The notes: generated from the letters alone by a model not told the origin. Shown: positions 46,292 through 55,399, counted from the stretch's first letter. The stretch is DNA of 64,000 nt from Flagellimonas zhangzhouensis (GCF_900102925.1 NZ_FNKI01000001.1:744001-808000); one strand, 5' to 3'. Program-made: numbers and translations.

Positions 46292-47365
46292 TTGTCCACA
46301 AAGGAACATTTAAAGGGGAGGGGCGCCCAACAGAATACACCCAACAAGTTTCTACAGCATTTGTATGAAACAAGGGAAGATTTTTTAGAATTCTGCCGAT
46401 TGGAAGGTGAGGAAATAGAAAGCAATACCACCCAATACATTCCCATTTTTCCAAAGACAATTGTGAACAAAGTCACTAGTCCAGATGTGGGTATGACTTT
46501 TTCTTTAAACCCTTATCAAGGCTGCGAACATGGTTGTATTTACTGCTATGCTCGAAACACACATGAATATTGGGGCTATAGTGCTGGTTTAGATTTTGAA
46601 AGGCGTATTTTGGTAAAAAAGTCAGCGCCAGAATTGTTGGAAGTCAAGCTCAAAAGTAAAAATTGGAAAGCTACAACAATTGTGTTGTCTGGAAATACGG
46701 ATTGCTACCAACCCGCAGAACAGAAGTTTGGATTGACCCGAAAATGTTTGGAGGTGTTTTTAAAATATAGACACCCTGTAGGTATCATCACTAAAAATGC
46801 TTGGATTTTAAAGGATTTGGATATTCTTAAAGAGTTAAATCAATATGGTTTAATAGGTGTAAATATTTCGGTGACTTCGCTGTCTGAAAACACTAGGAGA
46901 ATTTTGGAACCACGCACGGCATCTATTCAGAAGCGATTAAAAACCATTAAGGTATTATCGGAAAATAATATTCCAGTAAATGCAATGTTGGCACCGATGA
47001 TTCCAGGCATAAACAGTCACGAATTATTGCCCTTGGCCAAAACAGTTTCTGATAATGGAGCATTATCTTTTGGATTGACGGTGGTTCGATTGAATGGAGC
47101 AATCGGCCAAATATTTACAGATTGGATACAGAAAACTATGCCAGACAGGGCGGATAAGGTATTGCATCAAATTCAAGATTGCCATGGCGGCTCCTTAAAC
47201 GACAGCCGATTTGGAACCAGAACCAAAGGAGAGGGTAAAATAGCCGAGCAAATTCATGAAATGGCACAATTGGCTCGGAAAAAATATTTTGCGGATAGAG
47301 TTTTTCCTAAACTCAATCATGACTTACATGAGAGCTACAAAACGGGACAGATGAAATTGTTTTGA
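46292..47365 (+). CDS. PA0069-family radical SAM protein
   Basis: 357 aa. The N-terminal KGRGAQQNTPNKFL block is typical of this family. The radical SAM Cys motif is CEHGCIYCYARNTHEY (~77-84, CxxxCxxC), with the SAM-binding region VLSGNTDCYQP (~128) and the C-terminal GTRTKGEGKIAEQI block. Its precise reaction is unknown; relatives include spore photoproduct lyase-like enzymes. No ATG precedes the N-terminal motif, so TTG 46292 is the start, another non-ATG start in this stretch. Confidence 0.85.
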   Translation: MSTKEHLKGRGAQQNTPNKFLQHLYETREDFLEFCRLEGEEIESNTTQYIPIFPKTIVNKVTSPDVGMTFSLNPYQGCEHGCIYCYARNTHEYWGYSAGLDFERRILVKKSAPELLEVKLKSKNWKATTIVLSGNTDCYQPAEQKFGLTRKCLEVFLKYRHPVGIITKNAWILKDLDILKELNQYGLIGVNISVTSLSENTRRILEPRTASIQKRLKTIKVLSENNIPVNAMLAPMIPGINSHELLPLAKTVSDNGALSFGLTVVRLNGAIGQIFTDWIQKTMPDRADKVLHQIQDCHGGSLNDSRFGTRTKGEGKIAEQIHEMAQLARKKYFADRVFPKLNHDLHESYKTGQMKLF

Positions 47366-47438
47366 CAACTATGGTCAATTAACAAGTGTCAAATACAAGC
47401 TCAAAAAGCAGCATTTTTGGAAATATTCGAGCGAATTC

Positions 47439-47500
47439 GTGAAATTCGAGTCAAACCAAAAAGCGCAGCAAAGGCCTTGAATTAGGTTCTCGACTGCGCT
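47439..47500. repeat. repeat pieces (family B and family A arm)
   Basis: GTGAAATTCGAGTCAAACCA (47439-47458) is 19 of 20 identical to 8551-8570. To its right, GCGCAG (47463) and CTGCGC (47494) form a stem whose right arm, TTCTCGACTGCGCT, is the inverted family A arm of 46.1 kb. The stem may also work as a terminator for the convergent genes. Confidence 0.5.
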
Positions 47501-47521
47501 ATTTTGAGTTATAAATAATGG

Positions 47522-48946
47522 TTATTTCAATTCCCAACCAGAACGGTAATCTCGGGTTACCCATTCATTGGCTTTATCGTAGTTGGTTATCTTCATGTTT
47601 TCACCATCCCACAATAGTTTTCTCCTACCAGGAGAATTATATGGATTCCAGTCCCTAGCCGTTTTTCCTTCTTGCAATTCCTTGTATTGGTATGCTTTAA
47701 CAGCCAAATTACCCATTAACACAGTTTCGGTCAATTTTCCAGCTTTTTCAAAATTGGAAGAGGTAGAAGTTCCATTTAAACAACCATCCACAAAATTGGC
47801 TACGTGTCCTTCCATACCTCCAGGTACTCTTGGGTATTTTGGTTCAGGTGCCTTGTAAAGATCCATCATGTCGGATGGCAATAAGCGTGCATTTCTAGAA
47901 TAGGTATCGCACACCAAAATTCCTTTTTCACCATAAATTACGGTTCCTCCACCTGTATCACCAATAGTTTCACCATCCTTTAATTCATCTGGAAGATCTG
48001 GTTTAAGACCGCCATCGTACCAGTTCAAGGCAATATCACCATGGTGTTCATGTTCAAACTTCAAATGTATTTTAGAAGACGGAGGGCAAGAATGGCTATA
48101 ATCAGCTTCCACAAAATCATCCACCCAAACTGTAGTGCAACTAGCTTCCGCCTCAGTTGGATAGCCTAGATCCAATACGCTAAAAGGTGTTTCCATGATG
48201 TGGCATCCCATATCACCTAGAGCTCCAGTTCCAAAATCCCAGAATCCTCTCCATTTAAAGGGAAGATAAGCGTTGTTATAATCGCGCATGGCTGCTGGGC
48301 CTAACCAAAGATCCCAATCCAATTCTCTTGGAATACGATCTTTTTTGGTGGGCATGGGAACACCTTGTGGCCACACGGGGCGGTTGGTCCAACAGTCGAT
48401 GGTGTGTACCTTACCAATAATACCAGATTCTACCCATTCACGGGCAATTCTACTATCATCGCTCGATGCCCCTTGGTTTCCCATTTGGGTTACAATCCCA
48501 TTTTCTTTCGCCACTTTGGTCATCAAACGAGCCTCGTAGATATTATGGGTCAATGGTTTTTCCACATAAGCGTGTTTCTTTTCACGCATAAAAGGTAAAG
48601 CGATAGTGGCATGAGTATGATCGGGAGTCGCCACCATAATGGCATCGATATCGCTCAATTGCTCATCATACACCTTACGGAAGTCCTTATATCTTTTTAC
48701 ATCAGGAAATAGATCATAGGTCTCTTTCGCGCGTCGGTCATCAACATCGCAAAAAGAAACAAATTTTACTTTTCCTGTATCGTTGAATCCTCGAAGTACA
48801 CCATTACCTCTACCTCCAACACCAAAACCAGCTACGTAAAGCGTATCACTGGGAGGAACGTGGGTTTTTCCCAATACATGACTGGGTACAATTGAAAAAG
48901 CAGCCGAAGCAGCTGCCGCATTTTTAATGAATTTTCTTCTTTGCAT
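47522..48946 (-). CDS. Gfo/Idh/MocA family oxidoreductase with Tat signal
   Basis: 474 aa. N-terminus MQRRKFIKNAAAASAAF is a good twin-arginine signal, so the folded NAD(P)-bound enzyme is exported. Rossmann fold starts at TLYVAGFGVGGRGNGVLRG (~36); FCDVDDRR, MVATPDHTHATIAL and the catalytic-Lys-like YVEKPLTHNIYEA (~130) follow, then GALGDMGCHIMETPF (~238). Acts on sugars or derivatives; substrate unknown. It is not paired with a DUF1080 gene here, unlike the homologue at 32.8 kb. Transcribed alone, with the HD gene upstream in the same direction. Confidence 0.9.
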   Translation of the reverse strand: MQRRKFIKNAAAASAAFSIVPSHVLGKTHVPPSDTLYVAGFGVGGRGNGVLRGFNDTGKVKFVSFCDVDDRRAKETYDLFPDVKRYKDFRKVYDEQLSDIDAIMVATPDHTHATIALPFMREKKHAYVEKPLTHNIYEARLMTKVAKENGIVTQMGNQGASSDDSRIAREWVESGIIGKVHTIDCWTNRPVWPQGVPMPTKKDRIPRELDWDLWLGPAAMRDYNNAYLPFKWRGFWDFGTGALGDMGCHIMETPFSVLDLGYPTEAEASCTTVWVDDFVEADYSHSCPPSSKIHLKFEHEHHGDIALNWYDGGLKPDLPDELKDGETIGDTGGGTVIYGEKGILVCDTYSRNARLLPSDMMDLYKAPEPKYPRVPGGMEGHVANFVDGCLNGTSTSSNFEKAGKLTETVLMGNLAVKAYQYKELQEGKTARDWNPYNSPGRRKLLWDGENMKITNYDKANEWVTRDYRSGWELK

Positions 48947-48996
48947 TTTGTTTAGTTTGATTTATGCTACCACAAGATACAAAAAAGCAGGTGGGG

Positions 48997-49653
48997 TTAG
49001 TTACCGTTCCATTCCTTATAAAACTGATCAAGGTAGGCCAGCATAAACTGATGTCGCTCTTCAGCCAATTTTTTACCAGTTACTGTGTTCATTTTTTCCT
49101 TTAGTAGCAAAAGCTTCTCGTAAAAATGATTGATGGTGGGTGCTTTGGAAGCTTTATACTCTTCCTTGCTCATGTTGAGGTTAGGCGGAATGGATGGATT
49201 GTAGAGTTCCCTGTTTTTAAAACCACCATAATTGAAAGCTCGGGCAATACCAATCGCTCCAATGGCATCCAATCGATCTGCATCTTGCACTACTTGAAGC
49301 TCTATTGAAGAGAAAGCTTTACCATTATTTTCTAAGCTATTCTTAAAAGACATGTGTTTGATGATGTTCACCACATGATCGATAATATTTTCAGAGACTT
49401 CTTGACCTTTTAAAAAGGTTTGGGCCACTTTTGGCCCCACGGATTCATCTCCGTTATGAAATTTAGGATCCGCAATGTCATGTAAGATAGCGGCCAATTG
49501 CACAACAATTTCGTTTGCTTGCTCAGATTTTAAAATGAGTTTTGAGGTGTTGAAAACCCGCTCAATATGGAACCAGTCATGTCCACCTTCGGCATTTTCC
49601 AGTTCTTTCTTTACAAAATCAATGGTATTTTGTACCAGTTGGTTTTTATTCAT
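48997..49653 (-). CDS. HD domain-containing phosphohydrolase
   Basis: 218 aa. HD-superfamily metal ligands: His in EGGHDWFHIERV (~24), HD in AAILHDIADPKFH (~58), and a distal Asp in QDADRLDAIGAIG (~130). Members hydrolyse nucleotides or other phosphoesters; this YedJ-like size class has no well-known substrate. Its ATG shares a base with the stop of plsC upstream (overlap at 49653), so the two are likely translationally coupled. Confidence 0.88.
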   Translation of the reverse strand: MNKNQLVQNTIDFVKKELENAEGGHDWFHIERVFNTSKLILKSEQANEIVVQLAAILHDIADPKFHNGDESVGPKVAQTFLKGQEVSENIIDHVVNIIKHMSFKNSLENNGKAFSSIELQVVQDADRLDAIGAIGIARAFNYGGFKNRELYNPSIPPNLNMSKEEYKASKAPTINHFYEKLLLLKEKMNTVTGKKLAEERHQFMLAYLDQFYKEWNGN

Positions 49654-50387
49654 TACTTGGTAATTACCCCTGAAACTATCTGTTTTTCAACCTTTGCGAT
49701 CAATTCATCCACATTGCCCTCGATTTCCATGGGAGGATGTACTTTAAATTTTACATAGGAACCCAATCCCATCGGGAATTGTCCAAAGCGCAATAATTTC
49801 CAAGAATTATTTATACTGATAGGTACAATTAAGGCCGAAGGTGCATTTTTTATCATCACTTTTAGCCCTGTAGTGCGAAAAGGCTTCGGAACTCCAGTTC
49901 GGCTTCGGGTTCCTTCGGGAAAAATTACGGCACTTCTTTTATTGGCTTCAATATATTTACCCAGTTTCTGCAACTCTGAAATGGATTGTTTTGGGTCTTT
50001 TCTATCAATCAAAGCGGAACCTCCATGCCTTAAATTATAGGATACACTGGGAATGCCTTTTCCTAATTCTATTTTACTCACAAATTTTGGATGGTGCCTG
50101 CGCATGTACCAAATAATGGGCGGAATATCGTACATGCTTTGGTGGTTGGTCACAATAATTAATGGTCGGTCGGTTGGAATTTGTGGATTGTTTTCAAATT
50201 TATAACGGGTACCCAAAATGTTGGTGCACCGCATTAAAGTCCAATTAAGGACAGCAACACTTTTTTTATGGGCATTATATCCAAAAACATTCAGGCAAAT
50301 CCATTGAATAGGATGAAATATGACCAAGGCCAAACCAAAACATATGAAGAAAATGATGGTTAAGGGGTAGGACAGTAGTTTTTGCAC
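49653..50387 (-). CDS. plsC: 1-acyl-sn-glycerol-3-phosphate acyltransferase
   Basis: 244 aa. The membrane-proximal acyltransferase of phospholipid synthesis: the HX4D motif is NHQSMYD (~83), the second block is FPEGTRSRTG (~155), and IVPISINNSW (~190) is the third. An N-terminal hydrophobic helix anchors it (LTIIFFICFGLALVIF). It transfers an acyl group to lysophosphatidic acid. Related enzymes can use other acyl donors or substrates, so the symbol is by family only. Confidence 0.88.
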   Translation of the reverse strand: MQKLLSYPLTIIFFICFGLALVIFHPIQWICLNVFGYNAHKKSVAVLNWTLMRCTNILGTRYKFENNPQIPTDRPLIIVTNHQSMYDIPPIIWYMRRHHPKFVSKIELGKGIPSVSYNLRHGGSALIDRKDPKQSISELQKLGKYIEANKRSAVIFPEGTRSRTGVPKPFRTTGLKVMIKNAPSALIVPISINNSWKLLRFGQFPMGLGSYVKFKVHPPMEIEGNVDELIAKVEKQIVSGVITK

Positions 50388-50421
50388 GGTCGTTACGTTT
50401 AGGTTGGTGTAAAAATAAAAA

Positions 50422-50441
50422 AACCACCCTTAAGGGTGGTT
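50422..50441 (-). terminator. Rho-independent terminator after the bacilliredoxin gene
   Basis: AACCACCCTTAAGGGTGGTT is a perfect palindrome. On the minus strand it is followed by TTTTATTTTT, so it ends the BrxA transcript that stops at 50467 and separates it from plsC. Confidence 0.85.
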
Positions 50442-50466
50442 AATCTAATCGGTTTTGAAAGTGGAT

Positions 50467-50877
50467 TTAGCAAAACTCGTTGTAAGCTTCCATCAAATTT
50501 TCAGCGATAAGTTCAGCTGGTCTACCTTCAATGTGGTGTCTTTCGATCATGTGAACCAATTCCCCATCTTTAAACAAGGCCATACTTGGCGATGATGGAG
50601 GAAAAGGAACCATGTGGTTTCTTGCGGTTGCAACAGCTTCCATATCTACTCCAGCAAATACAGTTACCAAATTATCTGGAGTTTTGCTGTTTTGTAGGCT
50701 TAATTTAGCTGCAGGTCTGGCGTTGGCCGCAGCGCATCCACAAACAGAATTCACCACTACCAAAGTAGTTCCATCCTTTTTTAGGGCGTCGTTTACAGCT
50801 TCACTTGTATGTAGTTCTTCAAACCCTGCAGTGGCCAAATCTGCACGCATAGGTTTTACTAATTCTTCTGGATACAT
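50467..50877 (-). CDS. BrxA/BrxB family bacilliredoxin
   Basis: 136 aa. The CGC active-site motif (SVCGCAAANARPA, ~53-55) and MYPEELVKPMRADLATAGFEEL at the start are diagnostic of the YphP/YqiW family. Bacilliredoxins remove bacillithiol from protein mixed disulfides; Bacteroidota make bacillithiol or a relative, so the role fits. A single, self-contained gene with an exact -7 element upstream and a terminator downstream. Confidence 0.93.
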   Translation of the reverse strand: MYPEELVKPMRADLATAGFEELHTSEAVNDALKKDGTTLVVVNSVCGCAAANARPAAKLSLQNSKTPDNLVTVFAGVDMEAVATARNHMVPFPPSSPSMALFKDGELVHMIERHHIEGRPAELIAENLMEAYNEFC

Positions 50878-50899
50878 AGTACTTTTTTTAATTATGCCT

Positions 50900-50907
50900 C
50901 AAAGATA
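50900..50907 (-). promoter_or_regulatory. promoter -7 element TATCTTTG for the bacilliredoxin gene
   Basis: Exact TAnnTTTG on the minus strand, 22 nt before the ATG at 50877. Back to back with the DnaJ-protein promoter on the plus strand. Confidence 0.6.
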
Positions 50908-50953
50908 AGCTATTACGAGCGTATTTTCATCACCCTTAACATTGCTTAACGCC

Positions 50954-50981
50954 TTGTTTACTTATCAAAGCCCTATATTTG
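50954..50981 (+). promoter_or_regulatory. promoter TTG-N17-TATATTTG for the TerB-DnaJ gene
   Basis: TTG at 50954-50956 and TATATTTG at 50974-50981 match the Bacteroidota -33/-7 pair with a 17-nt spacer, 18 nt before the ATG at 51000. This is the best-matching complete promoter in the window. Confidence 0.7.
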
Positions 50982-50999
50982 TCGATTAAATTTTGAGGC

Positions 51000-51737
51000 A
51001 TGATCAAATGGGTGGCCGCCTTTCTCGGCTATTTTTTATTTCGATTCCCTGGCGCTGTGCTGGGTTTTATTGTAGGTACTTTTTTGGATAATTTCGGCGG
51101 TTCTGGAAATAAGGCCAGTTCCGTGTTCCAAGATTACACCCGACAATCGGTATCCCCTGCCGATTTTGAACTCAATTTGTTATCGCTTTGTTCCATAATT
51201 ATCAAGGCTGATGGACAGGTGAATCAAAGGGAATTGGATTATGTTCGACAGTATTTTTTAAGCACTTACGGTAAGGAGAAAGCGAACGCCATTTTTCGCA
51301 CTTTTAATGAGGTGATTAAAAAGCGAGAAGTTTCGGCGCAACGTATTTGTGCCTTTATGGAACAGCGTACTCGATACGAAGTGCGTTTGCAATTGCTCCA
51401 TTTTTTGTTTGGAATCGCACAATCAGATGGTCAGGTAAGTAAGGCTGAAGTAGAAAAATTGATCGAAATTGCGGGCTATTTACGTGTGGGCCGAAATGAT
51501 TTTGAGAGTATCAAGGCCATGTTTATTGAAGCTGCCGACAACGCTTATAAAATCTTAGAAATCAATAAAAATGCCACGGACGATGAGGTGAAAAAAGCCT
51601 ATCGTACCATGGCAAAAAAATATCATCCCGATCGTGTGGTCACAGAAAATGAAGCCATTCGAAAAGGGGCTGAGGAAAAATTCAAAGAGGTGCAGAAGGC
51701 CTACGAGACCATTCAAAAAGAAAGAGGTATCTCCTAA
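51000..51737 (+). CDS. TerB- and DnaJ-domain membrane protein (DjlA-like)
   Basis: 245 aa. A short N-terminal hydrophobic helix ([26 protein letters not shown]) anchors it. A TerB-like helical domain follows (about 50-170: [39 protein letters not shown]). The C-terminal J domain is ~178-243, with the HPD motif in [14 protein letters not shown] (~210). The same layout as E. coli DjlA, a membrane-bound DnaK co-chaperone. It shares a 4-bp CTAA with the stop of the convergent PepSY gene. Confidence 0.92.
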   Translation: MIKWVAAFLGYFLFRFPGAVLGFIVGTFLDNFGGSGNKASSVFQDYTRQSVSPADFELNLLSLCSIIIKADGQVNQRELDYVRQYFLSTYGKEKANAIFRTFNEVIKKREVSAQRICAFMEQRTRYEVRLQLLHFLFGIAQSDGQVSKAEVEKLIEIAGYLRVGRNDFESIKAMFIEAADNAYKILEINKNATDDEVKKAYRTMAKKYHPDRVVTENEAIRKGAEEKFKEVQKAYETIQKERGIS

Positions 51738-52897
51738 GCTGTTGCCAAACTTCTTCTTCGCTTACTCTTCTTTTTTAGTTTGTTGAAGTAAATGATCGTT
51801 CCTGTTACTGGCAAACTGGTGCCAATCAAGCAAGCCAAAAAGTACAACCACTTGCTAAAAGTTCCGTAGATCTCACCCGTATGAATAGGTCTAATAGCCG
51901 ATGCTATTTTTACATTTAAAGGTTTGTCGGCATAAATTTCTTTGTGAATTATTTCGCCTGACGTATGGATTTGTAACTGATCTTGAGCCACAGTGGACCA
52001 AGAATCATCGGCAATTTTACGAAAACCGTAGACAGGATTCTTTTCGTTGGGTAAACTTACTGTGAGAGTACCATTATAATTCAAAGTTGTATTGGCCAAT
52101 TGAATAGCCTCTTCTAGACCTATTACTTTTTCAGTGTCTAAATGTTCGAAATCAACCTTTGGTTGAGCACCACGGTTTCCAAAAACTTTTGCACCCATTA
52201 AGGAGCTCAATCCGTTTCTATATCCTTCGAAGGACCAACAAAGACCTGTAATGCCCATGATTAGAATCAACAAGCAGGAATAAAATCCAAGGGTATTGTG
52301 CAAATCATGGTTGATACGCTTCCAATTGGCGTTCGTCTTGATTTTGAAACCTGCCTTAACGGTCTTCCACTTCACCTTTTTAGGAAACCAAAGTATTATT
52401 CCCGTAATGGAAAGAATCAAAAAGATGATTGTGGCAATTCCAACAATAGGTCTTCCCCATTTAATGTCCATCAACAACCAACGGTGCATTTTAAACATGC
52501 TGAACATAAAGTCATCCACTGCTGTTTTTTGTGGGGCCAAAATTTCAGCAGTGTACGGATTCAATTCGTAGGTGGAGCCTCTACGCTGTTTGGGATCTTC
52601 TTTGATGGATAAGGAATACGGAGTGGTCTCATCCGAAGGGATGGTAATCGCAGTGAGTTGTCCTTTAGATTGAATCGTAGGATCGTTCACAATGTTAGTA
52701 AGCGATTTTTTGTTTCCTGCAGGAACAACTGTCAATTCTTCCTTGAACCAGTTCTCAATTTCTTTTTCGAAGGTTAAGATGGTACCACTCAAGCACACCA
52801 AAAAGATGATGATACCACTTACTAATCCTAACCAAAGGTGCACATCGTTGATAAATGCTCTGATTCCGTATTTTGATTTACTTTTTCCCATAACCAT
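51734..52897 (-). CDS. PepSY-associated transmembrane protein next to siderophore receptor
   Basis: 387 aa. Four transmembrane segments: [24 protein letters not shown] (~18), [22 protein letters not shown] (~155), [20 protein letters not shown] (~205) and [22 protein letters not shown] (~350). Conserved His in [16 protein letters not shown] and HDLHNTLG fit heme or metal ligands. PepSY-TM proteins next to TonB receptors are thought to reduce ferric siderophores at the inner membrane. ATG 52897 or 52891; 52909 is a TTG inside a hairpin. The gene begins directly at the T-tract of a terminator following the receptor gene. Confidence 0.85.
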   Translation of the reverse strand: MVMGKSKSKYGIRAFINDVHLWLGLVSGIIIFLVCLSGTILTFEKEIENWFKEELTVVPAGNKKSLTNIVNDPTIQSKGQLTAITIPSDETTPYSLSIKEDPKQRRGSTYELNPYTAEILAPQKTAVDDFMFSMFKMHRWLLMDIKWGRPIVGIATIIFLILSITGIILWFPKKVKWKTVKAGFKIKTNANWKRINHDLHNTLGFYSCLLILIMGITGLCWSFEGYRNGLSSLMGAKVFGNRGAQPKVDFEHLDTEKVIGLEEAIQLANTTLNYNGTLTVSLPNEKNPVYGFRKIADDSWSTVAQDQLQIHTSGEIIHKEIYADKPLNVKIASAIRPIHTGEIYGTFSKWLYFLACLIGTSLPVTGTIIYFNKLKKKSKRRRSLATA

Positions 52898-52925
52898 AAA
52901 AAGGCCCAACGTTTCCGCTGGACCT
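52897..52925 (-). terminator. hairpin terminator/attenuator between receptor and PepSY genes
   Basis: On the minus strand, AGGTCCAGCG (52925-52916), loop GAAA, CGTTGGGCCT (52911-52902) form a 10-bp stem with two G-T wobbles, followed by T4 and the ATG of the PepSY gene. Stem and T-run are terminator-like; the T-run runs straight into the start codon, so the same RNA could also mask translation. Confidence 0.7.
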
Positions 52926-52945
52926 GTATTTTTAAATATTTAATT

Positions 52946-55327
52946 TTAGAATGAATAGGTTACTACCCCTGCCAAATTGAATGGATCGGTTTGATTGATA
53001 AATCTAGTTCGGTAGGCGTTGTAACCGATCTGATCAAAAATATTATTGGCAATTACCCTAAAGTTCCAGTTTCGATTAAAACGGTAGGCCGCTTGTAGAT
53101 TCACCATGGTATAGGCATCCACATCAAAAGGTTTTTGGTTGGGAACAATACCCTCATGTGTCACCGCACCAGCACTCCAATCGTTGATGGGTCTTTTTCC
53201 TGTGTAGTAAGCTCCACCGCCCAATGTTAAACCATCCAAGGCTCCTGTAAACCCATAATTTAGATATAGGTTAAAGGTGTGTTTTGGTGTGTTCAAGGGA
53301 GCAGAACCATATACAAAAGAGGTGTGTTCTTTGTACTGAGCGTCAATGTAGGAGTAACCCCCGATCAATTCCAAATTGTCCATGATCCTACCTGTCAATT
53401 CCAATTCCACCCCTTTGCGTTCATCATTTCCGCCTTGTTGGTAGAAACCTGTGGCTACCCAGTTTTCATCATATACGGGTAGGTTGATGTTTTTATTGTT
53501 GATTTTGAAATAGGTGAAGTTAAAACGCAATTTGTTGTCTAACCAGTTGGTTTTGATTCCTGCTTCCAATTGGTCAAAACGTTCATTACCCAAAGGATTC
53601 CCATTTTCATCCAATCGAGACGCAGTTCTTGGGTATGCACTATTGGTATAGGATGCAAATACGTTGATGTTTTTGTAGGGAGTTACAATTACCCCTGCCA
53701 ATGGGTTAAAAGCATCATTGGTTACGGATTCGGTCTCTGAATCGGTTTTGGTTGTGCTGTATCGAATGCCCAAAAAGGATTTCAACCAGCTATTAAATGT
53801 GATGACATCTTGAGCCACAAATCCTAAAGAGCGGGATGAAGCTTCAGCTTCACGAGGAGAACTAAATGCAATTTCATCTGGTAGCGTGTTGTTGATTGCA
53901 GAGAAAACATCAATAGTGTCCACAGCAGAAGCAGTTTGGGAGAAAGTGCTGTAACTGGTAGAACGGTAATCCATTCCTACTTGGAACGTGTGCTTTATTT
54001 TTCCTGTTTCCAGTTTATCTCCGATTAAATCGACTTGCAATACACTGTTTTTATCGGAGCGTTCGGAGTTAGAAAACCCTCGGATATGTTGATTGTAAAT
54101 GGAGTTGCCTTCGCTATCGGAAATTGCATTTCCCAAACTGGCACCCCTGCTATCCAAATCCAAATTGGAATGGTAGTAGGCAACTTGTAGGTTCAACTTA
54201 TCATCCAAATCGCGATTAAATCGAATGGAGTAGGTTTGGTTCATGGTGTTCGATCTATCGGTTTCAAACCCTAAGAATTGATTGTAGGGAAGATCGTAAA
54301 TGGCATTGGTATCATTTTCACCTAAGTTTACGGTCCCAATATCTGGGGTTCGGCTATCATCCAAATAGTCCATTTCCAAGGTCAATTTACTTTTGTTGTC
54401 AATACGCCATTCCAAAGAAGGATTGATGTAAAAACGTTCACCTTCCACCATTTTTCTAAACGAATTGCCTTTTTCGAAGGTTCCATCAATTCTAAAAGCA
54501 AGGTTTTTGCTCTCGTTGAGTGGTCCGTACACATCGTAAGTTGTTCTTGCTTGTCCAAAACTGCCCACACGGCCACTTACGTTTCCACCAAATTGGTATC
54601 TTGGGGTTTTGGTCACAATGTTGATTACCCCACCAGGACTTCCTAAGTCGGTAGCAACACCTTGGGTGATGGAAGCAGCACCTTTCAACACTTGGATGTT
54701 ATCCACTCCTTGCATATCGGTCAAAACCCCAACACCTCTAAAATCGGAGTTGATTCGAACCCCGTTTTTTAGTATTGGGATTCCTCTAAATCCACGAGAG
54801 GACATGCTTTCTCGCTGATTGCCATAAGTTGCAAAGGTGTATACTCCAGGTACGTTTTTGGTAGCTTCGGATATGGTCAAGTTTCCCTGTTGCTCGATAA
54901 GCTTTTCAGAAACCACTGAGATGCTCTGAATTTGCTCGTAGGGAGCCAAAGGAAGACGGGTCAAGGCTTCAATTTTATCAGGATGCTCGTAGCGATTCCC
55001 AAAAACCTCTACTTGTTCCAGTTCATTGCCCTGTTGAAGTGTGAAGTTTAAGATAACATCAGAATTAGATCCAATGGTCACGGTTTTTTTCATGGAATGA
55101 TACCCAACGGAGGAAACTACGACCTCATAAGAATTAGGTTTAAGATTTTTGAATTCATAGAAACCATATTGATCAGCTGAGGTTCCTCTACTTTCAGAGG
55201 ATAGTATTACATGGGCAAAGGGAATAGGTTCGCCCGTGCTATCAGTTACAGAGCCAGATAAACTGCCCTGTTGAGCAGAACAAATTCCAGCAGATAGTAG
55301 TAAGATTGAAAGTAAGTTTTTGAGCAT
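52946..55327 (-). CDS. TonB-dependent siderophore receptor
   Basis: 793 aa. Signal peptide MLKNLLSILLLSAGICSAQ. A CarboxypepD_reg-like N-terminal domain follows (~20-105: GSLSGSVTDSTGEPIPFAHVIL), then the plug (~125-265: ISVVSEKLIEQQGNLTISEATKNVPGV, RGFRGIPILKNGVR, DNIQVLKGAASITQGV, PGGVINIVTKTP), then a 22-strand barrel ending in VVTYSF. This is the FhuA/FecA-type siderophore class, rather than a SusC glycan type (no SusD follows). It imports ferric siderophores with TonB energy. A promoter bracketed by two operator boxes lies upstream. Confidence 0.93.
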   Translation of the reverse strand: MLKNLLSILLLSAGICSAQQGSLSGSVTDSTGEPIPFAHVILSSESRGTSADQYGFYEFKNLKPNSYEVVVSSVGYHSMKKTVTIGSNSDVILNFTLQQGNELEQVEVFGNRYEHPDKIEALTRLPLAPYEQIQSISVVSEKLIEQQGNLTISEATKNVPGVYTFATYGNQRESMSSRGFRGIPILKNGVRINSDFRGVGVLTDMQGVDNIQVLKGAASITQGVATDLGSPGGVINIVTKTPRYQFGGNVSGRVGSFGQARTTYDVYGPLNESKNLAFRIDGTFEKGNSFRKMVEGERFYINPSLEWRIDNKSKLTLEMDYLDDSRTPDIGTVNLGENDTNAIYDLPYNQFLGFETDRSNTMNQTYSIRFNRDLDDKLNLQVAYYHSNLDLDSRGASLGNAISDSEGNSIYNQHIRGFSNSERSDKNSVLQVDLIGDKLETGKIKHTFQVGMDYRSTSYSTFSQTASAVDTIDVFSAINNTLPDEIAFSSPREAEASSRSLGFVAQDVITFNSWLKSFLGIRYSTTKTDSETESVTNDAFNPLAGVIVTPYKNINVFASYTNSAYPRTASRLDENGNPLGNERFDQLEAGIKTNWLDNKLRFNFTYFKINNKNINLPVYDENWVATGFYQQGGNDERKGVELELTGRIMDNLELIGGYSYIDAQYKEHTSFVYGSAPLNTPKHTFNLYLNYGFTGALDGLTLGGGAYYTGKRPINDWSAGAVTHEGIVPNQKPFDVDAYTMVNLQAAYRFNRNWNFRVIANNIFDQIGYNAYRTRFINQTDPFNLAGVVTYSF

Positions 55328-55336
55328 TATTAGTTA

Positions 55337-55359
55337 TTATTTAGACTTGTTAAAAATAA
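55337..55359. promoter_or_regulatory. operator box 1, ATTTAGA-N5-TAAAAAT, at the receptor transcription start
   Basis: An imperfect inverted repeat with flanks TT and AA. It lies immediately downstream of the receptor -7 element, where a repressor would block transcription. Same 7-5-7 geometry as the perfect palindrome near the AraC gene (19659-19679). Confidence 0.6.
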
Positions 55360-55364
55360 TGACG

Positions 55365-55397
55365 CAAATATAGGGTCGGGTGAATGAAACATCCAAA
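55365..55397 (-). promoter_or_regulatory. promoter TTTG-N21-TATATTTG for the TonB receptor
   Basis: On the minus strand, TTTG (55397-55394) and TATATTTG (55372-55365) match the -33/-7 pair with a 21-nt spacer. It lies between the two operator boxes. Confidence 0.65.
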
Positions 55398-55399
55398 GA

